Positions 1-9,111 of a stretch of DNA of 64,000 bases are shown piece by piece. Position numbers and translations under genes: made by a program. Where the stretch lies: NCBI RefSeq assembly GCF_010119975.1, contig NZ_CP048222.1:806001-870000 (forward strand), given 5' to 3'. Origin of the DNA: Rhodocytophaga rosea. GTDB taxonomy: Bacteria; Bacteroidota; Bacteroidia; Cytophagales; 172606-1. The notes beneath the pieces are model-generated. The model saw only the letters and a list, made by a program, of their open reading frames with translations. It did not search any database and had not been told where the DNA came from. Each line of letters starts with the position of its first letter. The first letter of the stretch is position 1.

Positions 1-222
1 ATCCCGTTTCTGCCAGTGAAAAGGCCTGGCATAGGTATGCACAATAGTTAAAAAAGTAAGCTTCCCATCGGTAGCTATCCTTCTGAAAATAGTATTCTTC
101 TTGCGGATGGTATCACTGGGTAGGGCAACCGTATCTGCCGGTTGAACTGCAACAGTATCCTGTGCATAAAGATCAGCAGCATTTAACAGCAGGCAAAGAA
201 GCAGAGAAAAGAGCAATCGCAT
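1..222 (-). CDS. Secreted protein, N-terminal part only (runs off window)
   Basis: The reverse strand is open from an ATG at 222 to the window edge, giving 74 residues. It begins with a clear Sec signal peptide (hydrophobic stretch at residues 3-17, likely cleavage after the Ala of LYA-QDT near residue 20). A Thr/Pro/Asp-rich linker follows, then a segment containing GKLTFLTIVHTYARPFHW. That layout resembles the start of membrane PAP2-type phosphatases seen in Cytophagales, but this is a weak impression since the catalytic part lies outside the window. It is transcribed in the same direction as the TonB receptor upstream of it. Confidence 0.6.
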   Translation of the reverse strand, partial: MRLLFSLLLCLLLNAADLYAQDTVAVQPADTVALPSDTIRKKNTIFRRIATDGKLTFLTIVHTYARPFHWQKRD

Positions 223-423
223 AGGTTGGGTTGAGTCTATATAAGGGTAATCTATGTATTCTCCTTAAGTTTACGCCAGCGTCCTTCATATACAAAATCT
301 GACATTGCTTTTCTCGTTTTATTTTTAGCAAAAAAATATATTATATGCCTTTGTCTAAAAATTTATCTTCACCATTTGAATATAAGGTATTACCCTAACC
401 ATTAATGCCAAACCGTTTTTAAC

Positions 424-466
424 TTAGGAGTCTTTGGTAAAACAAGTAGTTATCCAAAGACTCCTA
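424..466. terminator. 14-bp perfect hairpin downstream of TonB receptor
   Basis: TTAGGAGTCTTTGG (424-437) pairs perfectly with CCAAAGACTCCTAA (453-466) across a 15-nt loop. It lies 9 bp beyond the stop codon of the receptor gene at 475-3681. There is no strong T-run on the minus strand, so it may act as a 3' stabilising hairpin rather than a classical intrinsic terminator. Confidence 0.5.
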
Positions 467-474
467 ATAAAACA

Positions 475-3400
475 TTAATCAAAAATATACCGCAAGCCAA
501 TCTGTGCCCGCCACCGGCTGTTAAGTCCGGTATCGTTTACAAAAGTACGGTCGCCTCCGCTGAAACGATAGGTAGGTGTATCCGTACCAGCCAGGTAGCC
601 AGCAAATTCCAGTGGACGGTTGTTGGCATAAATCTGCCGTTCACCCCAGTTAGAATTGATCAGATTTCCTAAGTTCTGAATATCAAAACTGATCTGAAAG
701 GTGTGTTTTTTACCTAAGGCATTCAGTGCAAAATCCTGTAGAATTTTCATATCCAGCTGCGTATACCAGGGACTAATAGCTCCGTTACGTTCGGCATACT
801 GTCCCCGGCGGGAGCTTAAATACTCATCCTGCCCGATATAGGAGTTGAGTTGCTGCCATTGCTGCTGGGCTGAGGAAATGATATTTCCTTGTGCGTCTTT
901 TATATCTACCAATGTAATCTGATCCTGGCTGGACGGCACAAAAATCAGGTCGTTACCGAATATGGCATCCCGGTTCATATCGCCGGCATAGGTATAGGAG
1001 AAACGGCTGCCTTGCCCTGCTTCAAAGAAGAAACTGATGCCAGTGGCAAAATATTTTCCGTATTCAAAGCGGTGGCCAAGGGCGGCAATAATGCGGTGCT
1101 GCAAGCCAAAATCACTATAGGCCAGAGAAGGCGTATTGGAATTGCCAATGACCGGATTCCGCTGGAAGGCATCTGCCGCAATCTCTCCGGGATTAGACGT
1201 TACATCTTTTGCCCTGGAAAAAGTATAGGCTGCCATCAGGTATAATCCGCTGGTAAAATCTTTCCGCAATTGTCCCGTCAGGCTATACTGGTGGCCTTTA
1301 TTGGTGTTTTCCAGCACAATTACGCCAGCATCCAGAAAGGTGCCTATGCCATTAGGTCCGGTAAAGTTTGTATTTAATCTGGGGCCAGTTTCCGGATAGA
1401 TCAGGCGGTTGTCGGCACCATTGGCCCGTTCGGTAGGTACCACCTGGTTGTAGTTGCGGTGAATAGCGGCATTCATGTCTTCAGAATAAATAAATTCAGC
1501 CGTAGCCGTAATTCCTCCCGGCAATACCTGATCGATGGCCAGGTTAGTACGCCATACCTGCGGAAACTTAAAGTCTTTGGCTGTCCCATTGATCTGGAAG
1601 GTATAAAAATCATCAAAACGGGCATTGGAAGCCTGATTACCCACCCATACAAATGGGATACGTCCGGTAAAAATACCTGTTCCTCCCCGGATCTGGGTCG
1701 TATAATCTCCATTAATAGAATAATTAAATCCTAACCTGGGCGACCATAGCGGTGTGGCTTTGGGAAAATTAGTTATATCTACTTTCGCGGGATTACCCTC
1801 CGGGTCTACAAAGTTTGCAGCGAGAATTTGTTCATTCTGGGGCACATCGGTATTATAAATAGGCAGATCGGCACGTAAACCGAAAGTCAGTTTGAAGTTT
1901 TGCTGGACCTGCCATTCATCCTGCACATATAAACCCAGTTGGCCCACATTTACATCCACCGATTTTACCGGCCTGGTACCACCAGCCTGCGAAACCGCAT
2001 TCAGGTCTACATAATCAGGGTTATTAGGATCAGTTACCTCAAAGAAACGGGCTACATCCAGTCCACCAAAGAAGGGATAGCCAAAACGTTGCAGGTTAAA
2101 GGCATTTACAAACTTAAACTGCTCGTAGGTAAAACCACCGGTGAGAATATGTTTGTTGGCAAAATAGCTCAGGTTATCAGTTACCTGGAATATGTTCTGG
2201 TCGAGTAGGTTGTTGGCGGAGAACTGCTCGGTACCTACGGAAGTATAGGTTGTGCCATTCTGGGTAATGTCAATCATGGGGAACCTTTTGCTGGAAGGCA
2301 ATTCCCTGAAATCCCGGAAAGCCGAATAACTCACCTGCAACTTATTACTGAATTTAGAAGCAAAATTACTATTGAGTTCAGCCACGAGTGAATTTAGGTT
2401 ATTGTTGATGGTATAGCCCGAATTAGAATATTGCAGCGTATTTACCGAAGGAACCCGTAAGGAAGGCGCAATAGCTATCGGGTGCGGACCTTGCTCACGC
2501 CAGCTTTTCAGGTAATTATAGCGGATAGAAAATGTATTGCCTTTATTTATATTCCAGTCCAGCTTGACCAGGAATTTATCACTATAGGTTTTGTAAATAA
2601 AATCCTGATAGGTACCCGGATCATAGCCATATTGATCTATTAACCGCTGGCGGATGGCAACCAGGTCACTTTCCAGAACCCGGCTTACACCAGGCGCCTG
2701 TCCGTTTAAAGCCGCCTGTGCTTCGGCTGCACTCTGCGCCGGACGAAAAGTCTGGCCTGGATCGTCCCGGCGGGTAAATTCGGCATTGGTAAAGAAAAAG
2801 AGTTTGTTTTTTACGATAGGTCCGCCCAGGGCAAAACCAGTCTGGTTGAATTTAAGGTCGGGATTGGTAATTTCCACATCGCCTACTTTATCTCCAATGA
2901 GTTTTTCGTTCCGAAAATAGGTATACACCGTGCCTTTAAAATCGTTGGTTCCGCTTTTGGTTACAGCATTTACCCCGGCACCGGTAAATCCACCCTGCCG
3001 CACATCATAGGGTGCCAGGGATACTTCAATCTGTTCAATGGCATCGAGCGAAACGGGCTGGCTATTGGTTTGCCCGCCTGGAGTGGGTGCATCCAGGCCG
3101 AAAGAATTATTAAAAATAGAACCATCAAGCGAAAAATTATTATATAAAGAATTTCTGCCACCAAAACTCAAACCACTGGATTGTGGGGTTAACCTGGTGA
3201 AATCCTCCGAAGAACGGCTGATGGTAGGCAAAGTACGCAATGAGTTGCTATTGATGTTGGTAGAAGCGCCTGTCCGGTCGTTGTTGATGGTAGCATCCCG
3301 GTTTCCCTGTATTACGACTTCTTCCAGATTCTGCCCTTCTACCACCAGAGAAATACGGCTTTCATAGGTTTTACCCAATGTAAGCTGAATATCATTTTGA

Positions 3401-3681
3401 CTATAAGTTTTAAACCCAACAAATGATACTTTTAATTCATAGGGGCCGCCAATGCGCATATTCAGCAAATCGTACTGCCCGTTCGGACGGGTGGCGGTTA
3501 TGTAGGGCGTACCGGAAGGAATGTGGGTAGCTACTACTGAAGCACCCGGCAAAGGCTCGCCATTAGCATCCAGTACAATTCCTTTCATAGCAGAGGTGGT
3601 TACGCCTTGGCCATATCCGGGCCTGATTCCTATACAAAGAATAAAGCTAAGCAACAGAAACGGTAAAAGGTTTTGTTTCAT
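475..3681 (-). CDS. Oar-like TonB-dependent outer-membrane receptor
   Basis: 1068 aa. A signal peptide (residues 1-24, ending GYG-Q) is followed by a CarboxypepD_reg-like beta-sandwich (about 31-115; GIVLDANGEPLPGASV and VSFVGFKTY are typical). Next comes a plug domain (about 120-245; LDAIEQIEVSLAPYDVRQGG, then GAGVNAVTKSGTNDFKGTVY) and a long beta-barrel to the C-terminus (GLRYIF). The plug resembles the Oar/OmpA-related branch rather than SusC. No SusD partner lies next to it, so a role in glycan uptake is not supported; the substrate is unknown. A TATTTTTG box at 3723-3730 (minus strand) could be the -7 element, but no good -33 box is present. Confidence 0.93.
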   Translation of the reverse strand: MKQNLLPFLLLSFILCIGIRPGYGQGVTTSAMKGIVLDANGEPLPGASVVATHIPSGTPYITATRPNGQYDLLNMRIGGPYELKVSFVGFKTYSQNDIQLTLGKTYESRISLVVEGQNLEEVVIQGNRDATINNDRTGASTNINSNSLRTLPTISRSSEDFTRLTPQSSGLSFGGRNSLYNNFSLDGSIFNNSFGLDAPTPGGQTNSQPVSLDAIEQIEVSLAPYDVRQGGFTGAGVNAVTKSGTNDFKGTVYTYFRNEKLIGDKVGDVEITNPDLKFNQTGFALGGPIVKNKLFFFTNAEFTRRDDPGQTFRPAQSAAEAQAALNGQAPGVSRVLESDLVAIRQRLIDQYGYDPGTYQDFIYKTYSDKFLVKLDWNINKGNTFSIRYNYLKSWREQGPHPIAIAPSLRVPSVNTLQYSNSGYTINNNLNSLVAELNSNFASKFSNKLQVSYSAFRDFRELPSSKRFPMIDITQNGTTYTSVGTEQFSANNLLDQNIFQVTDNLSYFANKHILTGGFTYEQFKFVNAFNLQRFGYPFFGGLDVARFFEVTDPNNPDYVDLNAVSQAGGTRPVKSVDVNVGQLGLYVQDEWQVQQNFKLTFGLRADLPIYNTDVPQNEQILAANFVDPEGNPAKVDITNFPKATPLWSPRLGFNYSINGDYTTQIRGGTGIFTGRIPFVWVGNQASNARFDDFYTFQINGTAKDFKFPQVWRTNLAIDQVLPGGITATAEFIYSEDMNAAIHRNYNQVVPTERANGADNRLIYPETGPRLNTNFTGPNGIGTFLDAGVIVLENTNKGHQYSLTGQLRKDFTSGLYLMAAYTFSRAKDVTSNPGEIAADAFQRNPVIGNSNTPSLAYSDFGLQHRIIAALGHRFEYGKYFATGISFFFEAGQGSRFSYTYAGDMNRDAIFGNDLIFVPSSQDQITLVDIKDAQGNIISSAQQQWQQLNSYIGQDEYLSSRRGQYAERNGAISPWYTQLDMKILQDFALNALGKKHTFQISFDIQNLGNLINSNWGERQIYANNRPLEFAGYLAGTDTPTYRFSGGDRTFVNDTGLNSRWRAQIGLRYIFD

Positions 3682-4048
3682 ACGATGGGTTGGTTAGGTT
3701 GGTGATGGGTTGAAGTGATTCACAAAAATAACAGAATACTGGCTTGATGTACACCATATATATAGATAAAATACAAAACGTTTTCTTAATATCTCTCTTA
3801 CATAACATTTTGAAATTTGCCATAAAATGGACTGTAATGAAAGGCAGAAACAGAGAATATTACACATTACAAACAAAACCAGTTAACAGGAAAGGCATTA
3901 AGTAAAGAAATGATACTATTATTATAAGTATAGCCAAATGTACCTTCATACATGAAGTATATTCTATCAGAAGTGTAATCCTGATACATTTCAATTGTGA
4001 AAATTATCAGGACTTTCGCAGGATTGGAAGATAAAACAATCAGAAAAC
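3682..4048. other. Intergenic, no gene seen
   Basis: 367 bp, very AT-rich. A 60-codon open frame exists on the minus strand (3694-3876), but its composition (many Cys, Phe, Ile) looks non-coding. The likely content is the promoter and leader of the TonB receptor plus the 3' end region of the methyltransferase gene. Confidence 0.5.
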
Positions 4049-4690
4049 TTAGCGCTTGTTCATGGCCCAGATATACGCCCGTTTACTCGGATATTCTACT
4101 TCCGGATAAGGTTGCCTTTCCAGTACATCGATGATCTCAAAACCGGTTTCCTGGAGCAGGCTGGTGATTTTACTAGTTTCAAAAAAATGAAAGTCAATAT
4201 TCACCGGATGATCCAGGAAAGTATCCAGATGCACGGTTTGTTCGCCTACGTGAAAGGAGAAGAGAAACTGGCCATTTGCTATCAATACCCTGCTGATTTC
4301 CTGAAATGCTGTCTTAATTTGTAAATAATCGAAATGGACGATGGCATAAAAGGCAAGGGCTGAACCAAAAGAATGGTCTGGATAGTGTAATTGCAGCATA
4401 TCAGCAATTTCAAAATGCAGGTCTGGGTTAAGGTTTTGGGCAACATTTACCATCTGAACGGAAATATCCACACCTATACAGTTTGTGAGTCCACAGTCTG
4501 CTAAAAATCTTGTTGCCTGGCCAGGACCGCAACCCAGGTCAATCAATTTGCCCTTTTCCCGGTTTTCCTGCGCAAAGACAGTCAGCAAAATCCGGTCAAG
4601 GTGTTTGTGGTGTAACTCGTTGATGAACTTACCGGCATAATTTTCTGCAGTCTTGTCGTAGCAATCTATTACATGTTTTTGTTCCTGCAT
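4049..4690 (-). CDS. Class I SAM-dependent methyltransferase
   Basis: 213 aa, the normal size for a stand-alone Methyltransf_11/25-type enzyme. The Rossmann core is readable: motif I LIDLGCGPGQ (residues 49-58), the acidic residue after beta-2 (GVDIS, D75), and an adenine-contact acid (EIADMLQ, D97), followed by LAFYAIVHFD as motif IV. These bind S-adenosylmethionine. The acceptor cannot be read from the sequence. The opening YDKTAENYAGKF is typical of small-molecule methyltransferases of the UbiE/BioC-like fold. It stands alone on the minus strand, 70 bp from a membrane protein gene. Confidence 0.88.
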   Translation of the reverse strand: MQEQKHVIDCYDKTAENYAGKFINELHHKHLDRILLTVFAQENREKGKLIDLGCGPGQATRFLADCGLTNCIGVDISVQMVNVAQNLNPDLHFEIADMLQLHYPDHSFGSALAFYAIVHFDYLQIKTAFQEISRVLIANGQFLFSFHVGEQTVHLDTFLDHPVNIDFHFFETSKITSLLQETGFEIIDVLERQPYPEVEYPSKRAYIWAMNKR

Positions 4691-4760
4691 ATATGTATAA
4701 AGCGTCAGTGTTTACGTACTGAATCCCTCTCTGAAATATATACATCATTTGCCTGAAAGG

Positions 4761-5531
4761 CTATAGGGATAAAAGAATCCGGATAAGGAAATACTGAAAA
4801 AGAAGGGTATATAGTATGCTTAATGACATAGTGAGCCAGTATCCCTTCCATAAGGGTATTTGTCGTTTCCGGAAAAGCGTAAAATACAGGTATATGTCCT
4901 TAATCTTAAAAAAAAGCAGGCACATCCCATAGAAGATAGTCATAAACAATAACACACGGCTCAATTGTGACTCGCCTTTTGGATACAAGGCCAGGTAATT
5001 CCGGCTGGCAAACAAGAAGTAGAAAGCGATCAAAAACAGGAAAAAAGGTAATACATATCCTGTAAGAACATTCCCCTTTGGCATCAGATTAATCTCTTTC
5101 CGGTACCGGACTGTATTTATCAGCAACATACCTGCAAACCCAACAGCAAACAGCCAAAGCACACTATTGATTACCAGCAAACCCGATATTTCAGCCGGTG
5201 TTAGCAGGTTGCGGATTGCGGTGTCTTCAGTTACAGCAGGGACTGGGTCAACCGGAAAACCTGCAAACAACCCATAGATGCCAAATAAAATTCCCGATAA
5301 TAGCAGCACCTGGAATACGACAGAAAGCAGAAGTACTCCCTCAAAAAAAGGTTTTTTTCTAGTGGCTCCGTTTGGATGAAAACTACCCCTTTGGCCAGTG
5401 ATTGCTTCACTGATGAGTACCGGAAAAAAAATAAAAAGAACAAAGAATTGCGAACCTGTCATTACTCCCACTATGATAAGGAAGACAACAACAATGACCA
5501 GGCAAATTCCAAATACAGCCAGTATGCTCAT
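4761..5531 (-). CDS. Polytopic membrane protein of unknown function
   Basis: 256 aa with about seven hydrophobic helices (near residues 2-22, 26-46, 66-90, 115-138, 156-176, 192-210 and 230-254). Short charged loops separate them (for example TGQRGSFHPNGATRKK, NTVRYRKEINLMPKG). No catalytic motif or named family was recognised. The N-terminus is a membrane segment, not a cleavable signal. It sits between the methyltransferase and metallo-beta-lactamase genes on the same strand, but with gaps of 70 and 180 bp, so an operon is possible but not compelling. Confidence 0.7.
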   Translation of the reverse strand: MSILAVFGICLVIVVVFLIIVGVMTGSQFFVLFIFFPVLISEAITGQRGSFHPNGATRKKPFFEGVLLLSVVFQVLLLSGILFGIYGLFAGFPVDPVPAVTEDTAIRNLLTPAEISGLLVINSVLWLFAVGFAGMLLINTVRYRKEINLMPKGNVLTGYVLPFFLFLIAFYFLFASRNYLALYPKGESQLSRVLLFMTIFYGMCLLFFKIKDIYLYFTLFRKRQIPLWKGYWLTMSLSILYTLLFQYFLIRILLSL

Positions 5532-5711
5532 ATAACTAAGTATTATCGTAGTGGGTCCTAAGGATTAGGTTTTAAAAGTTTTATCAGATCACAGCTTTCC
5601 TGCAGAAGACAGCTGAAAGGCCGAAATACAATTGACTTCCGTTCTTAAAATGGAATTAGTTTACAAACTAAAAAGCTGGTTGATATGCTGCAGGGATTCT
5701 ACAGCAATGTA

Positions 5712-6458
5712 TCACTTTTGCTGAAAAAGCTGAATGGTATAGTCGAATAATTCTGTTCCGCCCGTTTTTCCATGTCCTGGTATTACCAGTTTAGTGGCAG
5801 CATATTTTTGTTTCAAGGCGGTAACCGTTGATGGCCAGTCCTGAACCGTGGCATCTGCCAGGTTTCCTTTGCCAGCACCTACTTCTTTGATCAGACAGCC
5901 ACCAAACATAATGTTTTCATCCGGAAAATAGCCAATAATATTGTCTTTGGTATGCCCTTCGCCGATAAACTCAGCTATTACTTTTCTGCTTCCCACTTTA
6001 AGCTCCAGCATTTTATCGAATCCGTTGGCGGGAACAGCCGAATGATTGGATGTGGCCAGCTGTATGGTGGTGTTATTCGCATAGGAATGAATCTGCCGCC
6101 GATGAAATGCCTCCAGGCCTCCCAGGCAATCGGAATGAAAATGCGTAGGAATAATGGCTTTAATTTTACAATTCAGCTCTTTTTCTACCCAGGTTATTAA
6201 TTCTGCGGAGATAGTGGTATCCGGGGCTGTATCAAAAATGATGGCTTCGTTTTTATCAAATACGATCATGCCATTACAGGGAACATTGCCAAAACTTTCG
6301 GTTTGCAAATAAGAAATATGCTGGCACACATGATCTGAGACTTGTTGAATGGTAAGAGTTTCAGACTTGTAGTTTTTATGTGGCTGGTTTAGCTTTTTCA
6401 GGCTGCAACCGCCAATCAAAACAATCAAGAGGATTAGCCTCAGACAGGTGTTTACCAT
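5712..6458 (-). CDS. Subclass B1-like metallo-beta-lactamase, lipoprotein
   Basis: 248 aa from the ATG at 6458. An upstream in-frame ATG at 6515 adds 19 residues and spoils the signal, so 6458 is preferred. The lipoprotein signal ends in LIGGC (Cys18). All B1 zinc ligands are visible: H106, H108 and H169 (HFHSD and GEGHT) for site 1, and D110, C188 and H229 (GGCLIK, PGHG) for site 2. Lys191 and Asn199 also match the B1 substrate-binding positions. This distinguishes it from glyoxalase-type relatives, which lack the Cys. It would hydrolyse beta-lactams in the periplasm, anchored to a membrane. No mobile element or cassette adjoins it, so it looks like an intrinsic chromosomal enzyme. Actual activity is inferred. 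Confidence 0.87.
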   Translation of the reverse strand: MVNTCLRLILLIVLIGGCSLKKLNQPHKNYKSETLTIQQVSDHVCQHISYLQTESFGNVPCNGMIVFDKNEAIIFDTAPDTTISAELITWVEKELNCKIKAIIPTHFHSDCLGGLEAFHRRQIHSYANNTTIQLATSNHSAVPANGFDKMLELKVGSRKVIAEFIGEGHTKDNIIGYFPDENIMFGGCLIKEVGAGKGNLADATVQDWPSTVTALKQKYAATKLVIPGHGKTGGTELFDYTIQLFQQK

Positions 6459-6546
6459 GCAATTTAAATTTGAGAGTAGGCTGTGTTGTATTAGGAATGG
6501 CAAAGATAGAAACATCGTACAATCATATCATATAGCTAACGGCTTT

Positions 6547-6912
6547 TCATTTAAAAGCAATATAGAAAATAAGTCCGTGAATGAGGGTAATGAACGCAAT
6601 CCCAGCTATCCACCAGGATTTATAATCGTTCATAACAGAGGCGATAATCAGTCCGTAGGCGAGTCCAACAACAAACAAGCCTGCTTTGAAGATACGGGAA
6701 TTGCTGTATGACAGTAGTTTTTCTCTGCGTATCCACACATCCACCATAAGCCAGACATAGGCCACCAGAATGAGAACTACTCCCACAGCATCTTGCAAAG
6801 AAGGACCATGATCTTCACTCATGGAAAATAACCGTTCATTGCTATCAGGTAAGGCTACAATGATACAGCCCACAATCAGTAGAATAAGTTTAAGCCACGT
6901 ATTTTTCATCAA
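6547..6912 (-). CDS. Small four-helix membrane protein, unknown
   Basis: 121 aa with four hydrophobic segments (about 5-21, 41-60, 75-92 and 98-120) and short polar turns. It starts Met-Met-Lys; either Met could initiate. No family was recognised. It lies 88 bp upstream of the beta-lactamase start on the same strand, so co-transcription is possible. Nothing in it suggests a link to beta-lactam resistance. Confidence 0.6.
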   Translation of the reverse strand: MMKNTWLKLILLIVGCIIVALPDSNERLFSMSEDHGPSLQDAVGVVLILVAYVWLMVDVWIRREKLLSYSNSRIFKAGLFVVGLAYGLIIASVMNDYKSWWIAGIAFITLIHGLIFYIAFK

Positions 6913-7008
6913 CTGTTACAACTGATTATACAGAAATATCCAATTATATTGGTTTATCTCCATATCAGTTTTACATACGAATTTACTTATGATGGTTAAC
7001 AAAAAAAT

Positions 7009-8700
7009 CTACTGCTGTACATACTGTTTCAGTGAAACCAGTTCTGGTCTGGTAGAGTGAGCCGGAGAAGCCATGCTTACAAGTTGACGATAATAGGTGC
7101 CAGCTTTATCAGGTTTACCTGCTTTTTCTGCAGCCATCCCTGCGCCATACAGGCCATTAAACCGATTGGGATGTGTTTTCAGATCTGCTTCATAGGCTTG
7201 CAGTGCCAGTTCAGGTTTGTTTAGTTGCAACAACAGGTCCGCTAATAATTCTCTGGCTGGAATTACTTCTCCTGGTGTTACGGGATGTTTTTTGGTTTTG
7301 TCTTCCATTTCAGCTGCCATTTGCATAAGTTCCAGTGCTTTATCCTGCTTGCCTTCCTTAAACTTAATCCAGGCTTCGCCTGCTTTCTGTTGAATGTCTA
7401 CCTGGTTGGCTTTATAAGTATCTTTTTGTGCTAATAAATTATCATGAAGTTGATGGAGCGTTATTAATTCAGCTTTGGCCGAATCAATATATCCGGTATG
7501 CACATTGCCCAGGAGCCTGGCAAAATGAATGATGGCTTTCTGCCATGGAAATTTTTCCCAGGGAAAATTAGCAGGTTGTGTTTCCAGAGTTGCCGCTTCT
7601 TTCCAGAGTTTGTTCTCCAATACATACCTGGAAGGTGACGCTGCAAAAGCATACAGCACTTTAAAATTTACCGGAGATACTTCCTTTATCGTTTTCAGAT
7701 ACTCCCATTGCTGTTTAGCCAGCTCATTGTCGCCTTTTTGCAGGTAGGCATACATCAGATAGTCTATCCCATGCAATTCCTCATCCCAATGCCCTTTGAT
7801 ACCTGAAGCCTCAGCATAACACTGAGCGGAAGAAACAGAAGCCAGGTTGGACTTGATAGATTCGTCCCAAAGCCCCAGGCGGGTGAAAATGTGCGAAGGC
7901 ATATGTAGGGCATGGGCAGAAGAAGGAGCCACAGACGCATATTTTCTGGCAGCTGCCAACCCAATATCGGCCAGTTCCGGAGAATCGAAGGTGTGAATAA
8001 TATAATGCACAATACCCGGATGATTGGGTTCTTTACTATACAGCGCCTGTAAGATAGAGCCAGCTTTCTTTTGCTTACTCAATGTCTTATCCGAAGGATC
8101 AGCGGCTGCATTCAAGGCTAATGCGTAAAAAATAGCGGCTTCTTTATCGGTGGGATAAGAGGTGTAGAGTTGTTGCATGGCCTTTTCAAACTTCTGGCTC
8201 CTGGTGGGGTGATCCAGTTTATCCCAGTCTGTATAATAGGCGGATATGGCCTCAATGTAGTCTGATTCCCTATTTGTCTTTTGGGTGATCTTTCTGGCCA
8301 GGGCAATGGCATTTGCTCCCTTTTTGAGTTCTGGTTCTGCCGGAGGCGTCCACAGGGGATGGAAGTTGCTCATAGCTACGCCCCAGTAAGCCATCGCACA
8401 ATCGGGTTGGGCATCAATGATTCTGGCAAATATTTTTTCAGCTTCATCATATTCAAAGGAATGCAGCAATGCCATGGCCAGGTTAAAATCTTCCGTTTGG
8501 CCGCAAGATGTTTCAAAGGAAACCGCAAGTGCCCCAAATTCCTGATCCGGAGGTCCGCAGGTAATGATCTCTCCCCGCTTCAAACCCAGCTGGTCAATAC
8601 CTTCTTTTGATACTTCTGTATTTTTCTGCTTGCATGACAGAGGAAGAATTACAGATAAACTCAAACATAGGGCTTGTAAATATAGTATTACCTTCTTCAT
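7009..8700 (-). CDS. TPR-repeat lipoprotein
   Basis: 563 aa. A lipoprotein signal ends in LPLSC (Cys23). Tetratricopeptide-type helical repeats then run over most of the length; clear ones are FNLAMALLHSFEYDEAEKIF near residue 75 and PELALQAYEADLKTHPNRF near 515. A conserved central block (HYIIHTFDSPELADIGL, SSAHALHMPSHIFTRLGLW) is typical of a widespread family of about 550-600-aa secreted TPR proteins whose function is not established. The His-rich HALHMPSHIF could be a metal or ligand site (inference). It is alone in its transcription unit, with an 80-bp gap to the small membrane protein upstream. Confidence 0.8.
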   Translation of the reverse strand: MKKVILYLQALCLSLSVILPLSCKQKNTEVSKEGIDQLGLKRGEIITCGPPDQEFGALAVSFETSCGQTEDFNLAMALLHSFEYDEAEKIFARIIDAQPDCAMAYWGVAMSNFHPLWTPPAEPELKKGANAIALARKITQKTNRESDYIEAISAYYTDWDKLDHPTRSQKFEKAMQQLYTSYPTDKEAAIFYALALNAAADPSDKTLSKQKKAGSILQALYSKEPNHPGIVHYIIHTFDSPELADIGLAAARKYASVAPSSAHALHMPSHIFTRLGLWDESIKSNLASVSSAQCYAEASGIKGHWDEELHGIDYLMYAYLQKGDNELAKQQWEYLKTIKEVSPVNFKVLYAFAASPSRYVLENKLWKEAATLETQPANFPWEKFPWQKAIIHFARLLGNVHTGYIDSAKAELITLHQLHDNLLAQKDTYKANQVDIQQKAGEAWIKFKEGKQDKALELMQMAAEMEDKTKKHPVTPGEVIPARELLADLLLQLNKPELALQAYEADLKTHPNRFNGLYGAGMAAEKAGKPDKAGTYYRQLVSMASPAHSTRPELVSLKQYVQQ

Positions 8701-8780
8701 AGCTTGTTGTGGTGGTTGTTACAGAATGGCAATCGCCTCATACTTAAATAAATTGTGTACCAAAAAGTTCTACCTAAGAT

Positions 8781-8957
8781 TTACCTTAAAAGAGCCAGTA
8801 TAGAGGTAATGAAAAGATAAAGCCCGGCAACCATTCCGCCTATGGTGTCGATTCGCAATAGTGCGTTCATAAAGCCTTTTCTGTTGAAATTTCTGACCAA
8901 CAACCAACTGAACACAATTATTAATAAAATGCCAATAAGGAGCTGAACATATTCCAT
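8781..8957 (-). CDS. Small two-helix membrane protein (58 aa)
   Basis: Frame runs from ATG at 8957 to TAA at 8781. It encodes two hydrophobic helices (residues 4-20 and 40-56) separated by a basic-polar loop, RNFNRKGFMNALLRIDT. The well-formed helix-loop-helix pattern with positive charges between helices, and codon use like neighbouring genes, argue that it is real. The function is unknown. It is the last intact gene before the insertion sequence. Confidence 0.6.
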   Translation of the reverse strand: MEYVQLLIGILLIIVFSWLLVRNFNRKGFMNALLRIDTIGGMVAGLYLFITSILALLR

Positions 8958-9111
8958 AGATTAGAGGACTAGAAGAACTAAATAATTATATCATTTCTTT
9001 GTATTAGTACTGAATTTAATTTTAGGTTAACTATATTTCCTATGAAAGAAGCTATAATCCATTTGCTTCCTGCTTGAAATTAGGTGAATAAAAGATAATT
9101 AATAATGTGAA

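Noticed and set aside
475-3681. SusC/SusD-type glycan uptake locus together with the GH16 gene
   Set aside because: No SusD-like gene is present, the receptor is Oar-like, and the GH16 gene is 10 kb away.
3694-3876. 60-codon frame upstream of the TonB receptor
   Set aside because: Cys/Phe/Ile-rich, lies in the expected promoter region, no recognisable pattern.
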